Assembly (NCBI RefSeq): GCF_001613445.1
Contig: NZ_BDCJ01000006.1
Span: 1-64,000 of the forward strand
Origin: Nocardia grenadensis NBRC 108939
GTDB taxonomy: Bacteria; Actinomycetota; Actinomycetes; Mycobacteriales; Mycobacteriaceae
DNA length: 64,000 bases
Reading direction: 5' to 3'
The position numbers and the translations under genes were made by a program. The notes beneath the pieces are model-generated. The model made no database searches. It was not told where the DNA came from and worked only from the letters and a program-made list of their open reading frames with translations. This document shows, piece by piece, positions 27,131 to 35,133 of the stretch (positions are counted from its first letter, which is position 1; the number at the start of each line of letters is the position of its first letter).

Positions 27131-27151
27131 CGGGCCCGGTCACCGGGCCCG
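27131..27151. terminator. GC hairpin just past the chsH3 stop
   Basis: CGGGCCCGG, loop TCA, CCGGGCCCG: a 9-bp perfect stem 18 bases beyond the end of chsH3 on the minus strand. Confidence 0.6.
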
Positions 27152-27169
27152 CGCGATCTCACCTGGAGG

Positions 27170-28033
27170 TCACTCGGCGTAGGTGAGGACCACATCTCCC
27201 AGGACCGGTGCGCCGTCACGTTCCACGGCGGTGGCGCTGATGATCAGTTGGCCCGGCTCCCGCCAGATCCGCGACCGCAGCGTCTCCCCGGGGAACAGCA
27301 CTCCGGCGAACCGCGCCTTGAACCCGGTCACCCGGCCGGCGACGGAGTCCAGCACGGTATCGGTGGCGGTTTTGCAGATGATCCCGTAGGTGCACAGACC
27401 GTGCAGGATCGGCGCCGGAAACCCGGCCCCCTTCGCGAATTCGGGGTCGGAGTGCAGCGGGTTGCGGTCGCCGCAGAGGCGGTAGAGCAGTGCCTGCTGC
27501 GGCAGGGTCGCGGTGGTGACATCGAAATCCGGCTCGCGGTCGGGGAGTTCGGCCTTGCTGCTCGGGCCGCGCTCACCGCCGAATCCGCCTTCGCCGCGGG
27601 CGAAGATGGAGGACCGTTCGGTCCACAGCGCTTCGCCGTCGGAACCGGTGACGGTGAACTCCTGCACGATCACCGCGTTGGCGCCCTTGTCCCACAGTTC
27701 GCTGATCCGGCCGGTGCGGGTCGCCTTACCCGCGGCGGGTAGCGGCCGGTGCACCTGTACTTCCTGCGAGCCGTGCACCACTTTGGCCAGGTCGATATCG
27801 ACTCCGGGGAACTTCACCTTCGGCGGGTCGGTATCGCGCAGGGTGTGCGCGACAGTGGCGAAAGTGGGCAGCACCTGCGGTTCCCGGTCGTCGAGATAGC
27901 GCAGTTCGGCCGGCTCGGTCCAGCGGTGACCGGCGCCGATACCCAGGTGGTAGAGCTGGACATCGGAGGCGGTCCAGGAGAATTCCTTGCTCGGCAGTTC
28001 CGCTCCGAGCGCGACTTTCGGATCGATGGGCAT
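27170..28033 (-). CDS. chsH3: MaoC-like enoyl-CoA hydratase of the steroid side chain, ChsH3-type
   Basis: A 287-residue double-hotdog hydratase. The second hotdog carries the active-site motif YRLCGDRNPLHSDPEFAKGA followed by PILHGLCTYG, as in MFE-2/MaoC hydratases. It resembles Rv3538, which hydrates a cholesterol side-chain enoyl-CoA and in M. tuberculosis also neighbours kstD. Here it follows kstD by 22 bases on the same strand, so one transcript from the kstD operator should carry both. Full length, with no missing residues noticed. Confidence 0.85.
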   Translation of the reverse strand: MPIDPKVALGAELPSKEFSWTASDVQLYHLGIGAGHRWTEPAELRYLDDREPQVLPTFATVAHTLRDTDPPKVKFPGVDIDLAKVVHGSQEVQVHRPLPAAGKATRTGRISELWDKGANAVIVQEFTVTGSDGEALWTERSSIFARGEGGFGGERGPSSKAELPDREPDFDVTTATLPQQALLYRLCGDRNPLHSDPEFAKGAGFPAPILHGLCTYGIICKTATDTVLDSVAGRVTGFKARFAGVLFPGETLRSRIWREPGQLIISATAVERDGAPVLGDVVLTYAE

Positions 28034-28055
28034 ACAGGTTCTCCTCGCCGGCGGC

Positions 28056-29735
28056 TCAGGCCGCGGTCTTCTTGCGGTCGATGATGTCGTGGACCGCCAG
28101 GTAGCCGAAGGCGATCGCCGGTCCGATGGTGGCGCCGGGGCCCGCGTAGGTGTGGCCCATCACCGGGGTCGATACATTTCCGGAGGCGTACAGACCCTCG
28201 ATCGGGGTGCCGTCCTCACGCAGCACTCGTGCCGCGGTATCGGCGACCAGGCCGCCCTTGGTGCCGAGATCACCGGGCACCATCTTGGCCGCGTAGAACG
28301 GGCCCTGGACCAGCGCCGCGAGGCACGGGTTGGGTTTCACGGTCGGGTCGCCGTAGTACCGGTCGTACTGGCTGTCGCCGCGGCCGTAGTCCTCGTCCTT
28401 ACCGGTTTCGGCGAACTTGTTGAACCGCTCCACCGTGGCCGCCAGTTTGTCGGCGGGCACCCCGATCTTCTCGGCCAGTTCCGGCAGAGTCGCGGCCTTG
28501 ACGATGAGGTCGTTCTCCATCCAGCGCGACGGGAACTTCAGGCCCGGCTGCAGGCTGGCGAACATATAGCGGTTGCGGTAGCGCTGGTCGAAGACGAGCC
28601 AGGTCGGGATGTTCTCACCGGGGCCCTCGCCCTGCCCGTATTCACCGCCGTACATGGTGTGCACGGCTTCGACGTAGGGCGCGGACTCGTTGCCGAACCG
28701 TTCACCCTTCGGGTTGATCATGATCGAACCGGGCAGGTTGCGCTCGGACAGCGCGAACCAGGGCTTGCCGCCCTTGAAGATGGTCGGACCCCACCAGGCG
28801 TCCTCCATGAAGCCGATAGCGGCGCCCGCGTCCATACCGGCAACGATGCCATCACCGGTGTTGGTGGCGGCACCGGTTGTCCACTCAGTGGTAATCGGTT
28901 CGCGCTGGTATTTGGCCCGCATCTCGGCATTGTGCTCGAACCCGCCGCTGCCGAGTACCACGCCGTGGCGCGCGGTGAAGGTGACCGTCTCGCCCTTGTG
29001 GGTGGCCTCGACGCCGGTGACCTTGCCGTTCTCGACGACCAGTTTGGTCATGGGGGTGTCGAGCAGCAGGGGCACGTTCGCGTCCATCAGCCCCTTGCGC
29101 ATACCGGCGATGACGGCCTGCCCCATCACCATCAGATGCTTGTTGGTGAATTTGGCCCAATAGGTGCGCGCCCCGACGCGCAGGGCCCGCAGCATGCCCT
29201 TCGGGTGGCGGCGGATCAGGTTCAGCCGGACGAAGTCGGCCTGGGTGACCGCCACGTTCAGTGGTGCCTTGGAATAGGGCGGATGGATATTGAACCGCTC
29301 GTCGCCGAGGGCTTTGGCGTTGAACGGCTTCGGCTCGCAGGATCGCCCGCCCGCCCGGCCGCCGGGGGCCTCCGGGTAGTAGTCGGAGTAGCCCTTGACC
29401 CAGGTCATCTTCAGCGGCGAGTGCGCGAGGACGAAATCCATGGCTTCGGCGCCGCGGTCGATATAGGTATCGATCCGCTCGGCGGGCACCACGTCGCCGA
29501 TGATGCTGTGCAGGTACCTGCGCGCTTCTTCGCGGTCGTCGGGACCGCCCGATTCGCGCAGGGCCTTGTTACCGGGGATCCAGACCCCGCCGCCCGAGCG
29601 CGCGGTAGATCCGCCGTAGTACGGCGCCTTCTCCAGGATCACCACACTCAGGCCGTTGTGCGCGGCGGTGAGGGCGGCGGTCATCCCGGCGGCGCCGCTG
29701 CCGACCACCACCACATCGTATTCCCGATCGTTCAT
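28056..29735 (-). CDS. kstD: 3-Ketosteroid delta-1-dehydrogenase, KstD
   Basis: A 559-residue flavoprotein that introduces the C1-C2 double bond into ring A of 3-ketosteroids, a step in ring-B opening with KshA. The FAD motif is YDVVVVGSGAAGMTAALTAA near the N-terminus, and GGSTARSGGGVWIP follows. The C-terminal YASGNVSTPVMGHTYAGPG contains the family tyrosine and glycine that bind the 3-keto group. The ATG at 29735 is chosen over an in-frame GTG at 29744, because the KstR operator overlaps the GTG and a -10-like TATAAC lies nine bases before the ATG, which suggests a leaderless mRNA. Confidence 0.93.
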   Translation of the reverse strand: MNDREYDVVVVGSGAAGMTAALTAAHNGLSVVILEKAPYYGGSTARSGGGVWIPGNKALRESGGPDDREEARRYLHSIIGDVVPAERIDTYIDRGAEAMDFVLAHSPLKMTWVKGYSDYYPEAPGGRAGGRSCEPKPFNAKALGDERFNIHPPYSKAPLNVAVTQADFVRLNLIRRHPKGMLRALRVGARTYWAKFTNKHLMVMGQAVIAGMRKGLMDANVPLLLDTPMTKLVVENGKVTGVEATHKGETVTFTARHGVVLGSGGFEHNAEMRAKYQREPITTEWTTGAATNTGDGIVAGMDAGAAIGFMEDAWWGPTIFKGGKPWFALSERNLPGSIMINPKGERFGNESAPYVEAVHTMYGGEYGQGEGPGENIPTWLVFDQRYRNRYMFASLQPGLKFPSRWMENDLIVKAATLPELAEKIGVPADKLAATVERFNKFAETGKDEDYGRGDSQYDRYYGDPTVKPNPCLAALVQGPFYAAKMVPGDLGTKGGLVADTAARVLREDGTPIEGLYASGNVSTPVMGHTYAGPGATIGPAIAFGYLAVHDIIDRKKTAA

Positions 29736-29736
29736 G

Positions 29737-29750
29737 TAGAACACGTTATA
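29737..29750. promoter_or_regulatory. KstR operator overlapping the kstD promoter
   Basis: TAGAACACGTTATA fits TNNAACNNGTTNNA at all fixed positions. On the minus strand it overlaps a -10-like TATAAC, so bound KstR would block RNA polymerase at kstD. It is also about 100 bases upstream of the divergent flavoprotein gene. Confidence 0.85.
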
Positions 29751-29847
29751 GAATGATGGCGCTGTTGGTCTATGTTGTCTGGCAGAAGACTTGTTCTGCG
29801 GCGTAAACAGCAGGGAAACTCGTTTCAGTTTGTGGTGGAGTTGGTAG

Positions 29848-31479
29848 ATGGCGCACGAATGGGACCTGACCGCGGACGTGGTGGTCGTCGGTTACGGGGC
29901 GGCGGGTGCGGCCACGGCGCTGCAGGCCACCGAGGACGGCGCGCAGGTCCTCGTGCTGGACCGTTTCACCGGCGGCGGCGCGACCGCGCTGTCCGGCGGC
30001 ATAATCTACGCCGGTGGGGGCACCTGGGTGCAGCGCGCCGGTGGTGTCGAGGACACCCCGGAACTGATGCTGGCCTACCTCGAACGCGAGGTCGGTGACG
30101 CGGTCTCCCCGGCGACGCTGCGGCGTTTCGTCGACGACAGTCCCGCCATGATCGACTGGCTCACCGCGCACGGGGTGCCGTTCGAGGCGTCGCTGTGCCC
30201 GTACAAGACCTCGTACCCGAACAATGACTACTACCTCTACTACTCCGGCAGCGAGATCTCCGGCGCGTTCGCCGATATCACCCCTGCTCAGCGCGGCCAC
30301 CGTGTCAAAGGCTGGGGGACCTCCGGCAAGAAGCTGTTCGCGCCGCTGGCCCGGTCGGCGCAGCGGCGGGGCGTGCGGGTGGAAACGCTGACCACCGCGA
30401 CCGCCCTGGTCACCGACGACACCGGCGCGGTCGTCGGAGTCGAATGCCGGAGCCTGCGTGACGCGCCCGCGCGTATCAAGGCCCGTTACGCGCGGCTGGC
30501 CGCGATCGCCGCCAAACCCGGTATCTACTACCCGCCGCTGCGCCGGGCACTGGAGAAACGGCTGGCCCGGCTCGACCGCAGGTACGCGACCACACTCCGG
30601 GTCCTGGCCCGGCGCGGCGTGGTGCTGACCGCGGGCGGTTTCATCGCCAACCGGGAGATGCTGCACACCCACGCGCCCGCCTACAAGAACGGCCTGGCCC
30701 TGGGCAGCTCCGGCGACGACGGCAGCGGCATCGAACTGGGCCGCAGCGTGGGCGCCGCGACCGATCGGATGGGCAATGTCTCGGCCTGGCGGTTCCTGCT
30801 GCCACCGAGTTCGTTCACCGGCGCGCTGCTGGTCGACGGGAAAGGGCAGCGGGTCATCGACGAGACCCGCTACGGCGCGGCCGTCGGCGACGCCCTGATC
30901 AACCGGCACGACGGTATCGGCCGGCTGCTCGCCGACGACGCGCTCATGCGTACCGCCATCTCCCAGATCGGGCCACAGGCCGCCTGGTTCCAGCGGATGC
31001 AGTTCGAGGTGATGCGCCGGAAGGCGAAGCGCGGCAAAACCCTCGACGAGGTCGCCGCCGCCGCAGGTGTCGATCCGGCGGGATTACGGGAGACCGTCGC
31101 CGAGCACAACAGCGCCTACGCGACCGGCCTCCCCGACCCGGTGGGCAAACCGGCCGAATACGTACGCCCGGTGGGGGCGGGTCCGTACTGGATGCTGAAT
31201 GTCTCGATCGAACCGAGCCTGACCAATCCGTGCCCGATGTTCACCGTCGGCGGGCTGATGGTCGACGAGGACACCGGGGCGGTCCGCGATACCCACGGCG
31301 CGGAGATCCGGGGCCTGTACGCGGCGGGCCGGACGGCCGCGGGCATCTGTGTGAACTCCTACGTCAGCGGGCTTTCACTGTCCGACTGCATCTTCTCCGG
31401 CCGCCGGGCGGGACGGAGTGTGGCGGGTGCGGTGCCGGTAGTGGAAGACGACGGTGAGAAAGGTGTCCGCGCTGGTTAG
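29848..31479 (+). CDS. KstD-like FAD-binding dehydrogenase, Rv0785-type
   Basis: A 543-residue flavoprotein of the fumarate reductase / ketosteroid dehydrogenase family. FAD motif: DVVVVGYGAAGAATALQATE; then GGATALSGGIIYAGGGTWVQ. The end differs from true KstD: AAGRTAAGICVNSYVSGLSL replaces the GHTYxGPG motif, so it is probably not a classical delta-1-dehydrogenase. Rv0785 in M. tuberculosis has the same type of ending and belongs to the KstR regulon. It is divergent from kstD with about 110 bases between starts, so control by KstR is likely. The ATG at 29848 follows a GGTGGAGTTGG ribosome site. Substrate unknown, possibly a steroid intermediate. Confidence 0.78.
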   Translation: MAHEWDLTADVVVVGYGAAGAATALQATEDGAQVLVLDRFTGGGATALSGGIIYAGGGTWVQRAGGVEDTPELMLAYLEREVGDAVSPATLRRFVDDSPAMIDWLTAHGVPFEASLCPYKTSYPNNDYYLYYSGSEISGAFADITPAQRGHRVKGWGTSGKKLFAPLARSAQRRGVRVETLTTATALVTDDTGAVVGVECRSLRDAPARIKARYARLAAIAAKPGIYYPPLRRALEKRLARLDRRYATTLRVLARRGVVLTAGGFIANREMLHTHAPAYKNGLALGSSGDDGSGIELGRSVGAATDRMGNVSAWRFLLPPSSFTGALLVDGKGQRVIDETRYGAAVGDALINRHDGIGRLLADDALMRTAISQIGPQAAWFQRMQFEVMRRKAKRGKTLDEVAAAAGVDPAGLRETVAEHNSAYATGLPDPVGKPAEYVRPVGAGPYWMLNVSIEPSLTNPCPMFTVGGLMVDEDTGAVRDTHGAEIRGLYAAGRTAAGICVNSYVSGLSLSDCIFSGRRAGRSVAGAVPVVEDDGEKGVRAG

Positions 31480-31995
31480 TGCGAGTCCCGGCGCCAGTGC
31501 ACGGCGGTCACGAAGACGAGGGCGGGGCGATCTTTCACGGCTGCCCTGTGACGTCTGTACCCGCAGCGTTGAGAACCCCGGCACCGGTCAGGGCAGCAAA
31601 GCGGTCGAGATCCGCCGCGGTCCACCGGTCCAGTCCCGGAGCCGGCATTGCCATCGGACCACCTCCAGCCTGATCGAGACCGCATATACCGCAGTGTTGT
31701 CATGATTCCAACCTGCGGATTCGTCCGGAGGGGGAGATGAGCTTCGCGTGACTGTCCGCCTATCCGACCGGGTGGGGCCGGCGATCGAGCTGGTATGTCC
31801 GACCCGAGCCGACATCCCGGGCCGCCGCCGTGACCCATGTGCCGGTGATATGCGGATCGCGCCGTGAAAGTGGTTGCCCTGCGATATCTTCGATCGCAGC
31901 GTACCCGGATTCCCGGACGTTCTCTGCCGCCGTGCAGCCAGGCGGCAGAGATACCCGACCTCTCACCAGATGAAGCCGGGGTTCTCTACATCCGG
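31480..31995. other. Interval of about 500 bases without a confident gene
   Basis: A possible 39-codon leftward frame (31535-31654) begins with ATG seven bases after GGAGG and reads DRWTAADLDRFAALTGAG, but it has no recognisable relatives. The rest shows no coding-like frame. It may be decayed accessory DNA. Confidence 0.3.
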
Positions 31996-32199
31996 TCAGG
32001 GGCGATCGAACTCGCCGTCTTTCGCGCCGGCCAGGAAGGCGTCCCACTCGCCGGGGGCGAAGATCAGGGCCGGGCCGGTGGGGTTCTTGGAGTCCCGCAC
32101 GCCGACATGGCCGTTATCCAGGTGGGCTGTCTCGACGCAGTCGTTTCCACCTTGGCTACGGGTGCTCTTGAACCACTCGGCACGAGAGAGGTCGGTCAT
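31996..32199 (-). CDS. DUF397 domain protein
   Basis: A 67-residue protein with the DUF397 pattern: AEWFKSTRSQGGNDCVETAH, VGVRDSKNPTGPALIFAPGE and EWDAFLAGAKDGEFD. DUF397 proteins are common in actinomycetes and almost always sit next to an XRE regulator with a C-terminal ligand domain. Such pairs influence development or antibiotic production, as WhiJ-type pairs in Streptomyces do. It overlaps the regulator by four bases and should be co-translated. Confidence 0.9.
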   Translation of the reverse strand: MTDLSRAEWFKSTRSQGGNDCVETAHLDNGHVGVRDSKNPTGPALIFAPGEWDAFLAGAKDGEFDRP

Positions 32200-33080
32200 T
32201 GCAACTCCTTCGAGATCCGCAGCATCAAGTCGCTAGATGCCGACGCCGACAACGCTACATGCCTGATGCGCTCGGCTTCGCGGGAATACTTGCTCACTTC
32301 GTCGGACTGCTCGACGAACAAGTTCCCGGTGAATCCCTCCTCGAAGGCAACCGGCGGCTCTTGGAGCTTGGATGCATGCAGCGGCGGGAAGCTGAACAGC
32401 ACGAACGAACGCGACATCAAACCGATAGGTTTGGTCTCCGCGTTCGGCACGATCCGTATATCGATGCCCGGCACGTCGGAGTAGCTGAGTAGGCGTTTCA
32501 CCTGGTCCGCCATGACGGCCGGGCTGCCTACGTTGTATCGGAGGGTGGCCTCGGTCAGCAGCGCCTCGAAGCGAAAATCTGGCTGACACAGGCGGTTTTG
32601 CCTCCGTGATGCAAGGTCCAACGTTCGCTCGACCTCCTCCGGTGGCTGATCTGGGTTCGTGGCCCAAGTGAGCGCCTGCCGATATTCGCGTGTTTGGAGC
32701 AGGCCGGGAACCACCGTGGTCTGCCAGTTCGTAACCCAGTTCGCCGCCTCCTCGAGCGCGAGATAGTGGTCGAATCCGGAGACGATGGCATCGGCGTAAG
32801 CCCGCCACCATCCGCTACCCGATGCCGTTGCCTCCCTGATCTCCCGGGCGAGATCGAGTAGTAGCCGCCGCTCCTCGTCCGTGGCCTCGTAGGCATTCGC
32901 CAAGGCGTTGAGTCCGAGATCGGTGACCTTTGTCTGCCGACCGTCCTCGATCCGTCCGTAGGACTGCGGCGATACTTCGGCCACCCGGGCTGCTGCGGAC
33001 TGCGTGAGACCGGCTCTCTCACGAAGCTTCCGCAGCTGCCGGCCCAGGGCACGGCGCGGAAGCGTGGATCCGTTTGCCAT
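32196..33080 (-). CDS. XRE-family regulator with DUF5753-type C-terminal domain
   Basis: A 294-residue regulator. Residues about 10-65 are an XRE helix-turn-helix (LGRQLRKLRERAGLTQSAAA; VSPQSYGRIEDGRQTKVTDL). The remaining 220 residues match the DUF5753 ligand domain, including FDHYLALEEAANWVTNWQTT, VVPGLLQTREYRQAL and FVLFSFPPLHASKLQ. The ATG at 33080 is the best start; longer frames lack a ribosome site. It forms an operon with the DUF397 gene and probably acts together with it. The divergent small genes from 33418 are candidate targets. Confidence 0.88.
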   Translation of the reverse strand: MANGSTLPRRALGRQLRKLRERAGLTQSAAARVAEVSPQSYGRIEDGRQTKVTDLGLNALANAYEATDEERRLLLDLAREIREATASGSGWWRAYADAIVSGFDHYLALEEAANWVTNWQTTVVPGLLQTREYRQALTWATNPDQPPEEVERTLDLASRRQNRLCQPDFRFEALLTEATLRYNVGSPAVMADQVKRLLSYSDVPGIDIRIVPNAETKPIGLMSRSFVLFSFPPLHASKLQEPPVAFEEGFTGNLFVEQSDEVSKYSREAERIRHVALSASASSDLMLRISKELQ

Positions 33081-33417
33081 GTAGTTACCTTTGTTAATCG
33101 GATGCGTGCAATATGGAAGCCTCCATGTGGAAGCCGAGTCCTGGAAAACGCAATGCTGCAATGGTTGTGCAGGAATTCCAGAACTTCCCCTCGTATTTGC
33201 CGGTGTACGGCTTTTCGATTCCGCTGCGGCAGAGTTCTACTGAGGGGGCACCCGGTGCAGGCCACTCCCAGAGCCACCTGGGAGACACCAGTTCGACGCC
33301 AGGAGTTGCCGAAGGCTGGTGGTCAATTCGATTGGGTAGAGGGCGCACCGACACCATAACCCCTCAGCGGACCCTGCGCCGGGTGCATACCAGAAATTGA
33401 TCCAGGAGCGGGGAATC
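33081..33417. other. Divergent control region between the XRE gene and small genes
   Basis: Lower GC than its surroundings, with no credible gene. It should hold the promoters of the XRE/DUF397 pair and of the rightward small genes. No clear palindrome was found. Confidence 0.4.
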
Positions 33418-33567
33418 ATGTGTGCGACAACGCTGCCGACCAGAGTTCGCGGTGAGACCGATATTCCGGAGGGGCCGGTATGGGCGGTACCAACGCTCGT
33501 TCATTTGGAGCATCTACTGAAGGTGATGCGGCGGTGGGCGGAGGTAGCCGAGGAGTGCCGTGTCTGA
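33418..33567 (+). CDS. Small protein of 49 residues, unknown
   Basis: Too short for most gene callers. ATG at 33418 follows CCAGGAGCGGGG, a good ribosome site. The protein reads PEGPVWAVPTLVHLEHLLKV, then a charged helix (MRRWAEVAEECRV). Its end overlaps the GTG of the next gene by eight bases, which supports real coupled translation. The gene order small protein, 109-residue protein and mini membrane peptide facing an XRE/DUF397 pair looks like a small accessory cassette. Function unknown. Confidence 0.5.
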   Translation: MCATTLPTRVRGETDIPEGPVWAVPTLVHLEHLLKVMRRWAEVAEECRV

Positions 33568-33889
33568 CCGGGGCCCGCTGCCGTCGGCAGTCGCCCTGAT
33601 CCGGCTGAACCTCCCGATGAGCGATATCGATCTGCACGAACTCGCCGACCGGCACGGATACCGGCTCGCGTACACGGTCAGGACGGATACGGTCGCCCGG
33701 CTCGCCATACACGCGCTGGCCCGGCATGCGGCCGAGGCCGGAGCCGAGGCGGTCGTGGTGCCGAATTTCGAGCATGCCGACGACCTCCGCCGCCTCATCA
33801 CCGAGAACGCCGCGCTCATCACGCCTGTACGGCTCTACCCTCGCGGGTATCGTTGGCCCGGCACGGATCCCGAACGGGGGCGAGCCTGA
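33560..33889 (+). CDS. Uncharacterised 109-residue protein
   Basis: A soluble protein with a resolvase/recombinase-like feel in its layout: MSDIDLHELADRHGYRLAYT, VARLAIHALARHAAEAGAEA, VVVPNFEHADDLRRLITENA. This alternation of strands and helices recalls the N-terminal part of serine-recombinase-like proteins (choose a locus, then a position), but no catalytic serine motif is present. It may bind nucleotides or act as a regulator. The start is GTG at 33560, overlapping the upstream small gene. Its stop overlaps the next ATG by one base. Confidence 0.6.
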   Translation: MSDRGPLPSAVALIRLNLPMSDIDLHELADRHGYRLAYTVRTDTVARLAIHALARHAAEAGAEAVVVPNFEHADDLRRLITENAALITPVRLYPRGYRWPGTDPERGRA

Positions 33890-33975
33890 TGTGGGCCGAT
33901 GCGGTGCTGGTACTGCTGGTGGCCGGCCTGGTCGGTCTCACGATCGCGCTGTGTCTACCGCTGAAGGACCCGTAG
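33889..33975 (+). CDS. Mini membrane peptide, 28 residues
   Basis: ATG at 33889 shares one base with the previous stop (TGATG). The product is a single hydrophobic helix (AVLVLLVAGLVGLTIALCLP) ending in LKDP. Translational coupling and the clean membrane helix suggest a real small protein. No known family. Confidence 0.45.
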   Translation: MWADAVLVLLVAGLVGLTIALCLPLKDP

Positions 33976-34054
33976 GCGATACCGTTCCGGCGGAGCCACC
34001 GAATACAGCGGTATCGGGATCCGGGGTCGGTGGCTCGTGCGCGACTGATCGATC

Positions 34055-34214
34055 GTGACCGACTCGCGCCGCCTCGTAGGCAAACTGTGGTCCTACTGCC
34101 ACGTCCGAGATCATCGCCCGCGAGATCGTCGAAGACCTGACCGCCGCGCCGGCGGAGTTCGAAGCGGTGGCGGCAGCGTTGGAGCAGGCCGCGGCGCCCG
34201 ACGCTACGAACTGA
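34055..34214 (+). pseudogene. hsdM remnant: both ends of a type I DNA methylase gene, middle deleted
   Basis: The GTG at 34055 begins with TDSRRLVGKLWSYC, which is how N-6 DNA methylase (HsdM-type) proteins of actinobacteria begin (followed there by NVLRDDGLSYGDYVEQLT). At about 34100 the text changes frame to TSEIIAREIVEDLTAAPAEF and EAVAAALEQA with a stop at 34214, the typical C-terminal coiled segment of the same family. Roughly 450 residues are missing between the two ends. No HsdS or HsdR gene is nearby. The best reading is a deletion scar of a lost restriction-modification system. Confidence 0.6.
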
Positions 34215-34375
34215 GCAGCGTCGATAAGATTGTTGCCTTGTGGCCGCCGGGTGGAGCGGAGTCTGGCTGTGGCGCTATTCCTCGTGATGTCCGCCGCCGC
34301 ATCAGGAGCGGCCAGCGACCCGGGTGCAGAGCAGTCGGTCCGTTTCGAACCGAGAACTGAATAGGTCGCGGCGGG

Positions 34376-34798
34376 TCAGCCTTCTTCCCAAGGATTGACG
34401 AAAGTGATCCCCATCGGCCGGAAGTCGGCCGCGTTGCGCGTTGCGAGGGTCAGGCCGTAGGCGGTGGCCGTAGCGGCGATCAAGGCGTCGTGAGCCGGCC
34501 GTCGGTGGGGGATATGCAGGCGGGTCGCGATCTCGGCGACTTTCTGGTCGATGTCGAGGATCCTGCCCGCGTAGGTCGGTAGCACGCCATCGTTCAGCCA
34601 GTGGTCGAGCGTTCGAGCCTGCGCAGGGTCGCAGCGTCGCTTGTTCTCGATCCCGGCCCGGAGTTCGAGCAGCGTGATAACCGAGAGGTACGTGTCGGAG
34701 GGTGACAGGTTTTGTGCCCATCGATCGACGTTCCGGTCTCTGCGGTCTTCGCTTTTTCGCAGCTCCGATACGATATTCGTGTCCAGGAGAAAGCTCAC
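34376..34798 (-). CDS. PIN-domain toxin (VapC-type)
   Basis: A 140-residue PIN ribonuclease. Active-site acidic residues appear in SFLLDTNIVSELRK (Asp), LLELRAGIENK (Glu), PAHDALIAATATAYG (Asp) and TLATRNAADFRPMGI (late Asp). This is the FitB-like branch of PIN toxins, usually paired with a Phd/YefM antitoxin, as here. It overlaps the antitoxin gene by four bases. Confidence 0.9.
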   Translation of the reverse strand: MSFLLDTNIVSELRKSEDRRDRNVDRWAQNLSPSDTYLSVITLLELRAGIENKRRCDPAQARTLDHWLNDGVLPTYAGRILDIDQKVAEIATRLHIPHRRPAHDALIAATATAYGLTLATRNAADFRPMGITFVNPWEEG

Positions 34799-35034
34799 AG
34801 ATCGACCTCACGGAGCGAGTCCGTCGGCCGTACCGGCTCGAAGTCGATGTTCTCGGGCATCGTGAAGGCATCGGCCAGCGAAATTCCGGACCGAGTGAGC
34901 TCCTGATAATCGGCAAAGGTCAGGAGCACATGAGACGGCCGACCGTGATCTGTGATGATCACCGGTCCGCGGCCGGCCGCACGCTTGGCCGCGCTTACAT
35001 CGTGGTTGAAATCGCGAGAAGTCACAATACTCAT
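34795..35034 (-). CDS. Phd/YefM-type antitoxin
   Basis: A 79-residue antitoxin. SIVTSRDFNHDVSAAKRAAG and GPVIITDHGRPSHVLLTFAD are the typical Phd/YefM DNA-binding fold; the C-terminal tail (FEPVRPTDSLREVDL) should bind the toxin. It is the first gene of the module. A perfect palindrome 13 bases upstream (35048-35063) is the likely operator. Confidence 0.9.
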   Translation of the reverse strand: MSIVTSRDFNHDVSAAKRAAGRGPVIITDHGRPSHVLLTFADYQELTRSGISLADAFTMPENIDFEPVRPTDSLREVDL

Positions 35035-35047
35035 TGATCACCTCCAC

Positions 35048-35063
35048 GTAGGTATGTACCTAC
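35048..35063. promoter_or_regulatory. Operator of the Phd/PIN module at 34376-35034
   Basis: GTAGGTA-TG-TACCTAC is a 16-bp palindrome just upstream of the antitoxin start. Phd/YefM antitoxins bind such sites with the toxin as co-repressor. Confidence 0.65.
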
Positions 35064-35133
35064 ATTACTGCGGGTGATGCCGAAGGCCACCTGTTCGATG
35101 TGGCTGCTACCCGGACACTGCCGCGGGTGCGGG

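Noticed and set aside
27987..29756. Rightward open frame of 589 codons
   Set aside because: Antisense shadow of kstD and chsH3. Long antisense frames are expected where GC at third positions is very high.
29779..29794. Possible second KstR site (CAGAAGACTTGTTCTG)
   Set aside because: The arms are symmetric, but the fixed AAC/GTT bases of the consensus are not at the right spacing.
34251..34364. 37-codon rightward frame resembling a signal peptide (SLAVALFLVMSAAASGAASD)
   Set aside because: No ribosome site, and it lies in decayed DNA behind the hsdM scar. A hydrophobic stretch of this size can arise by chance.
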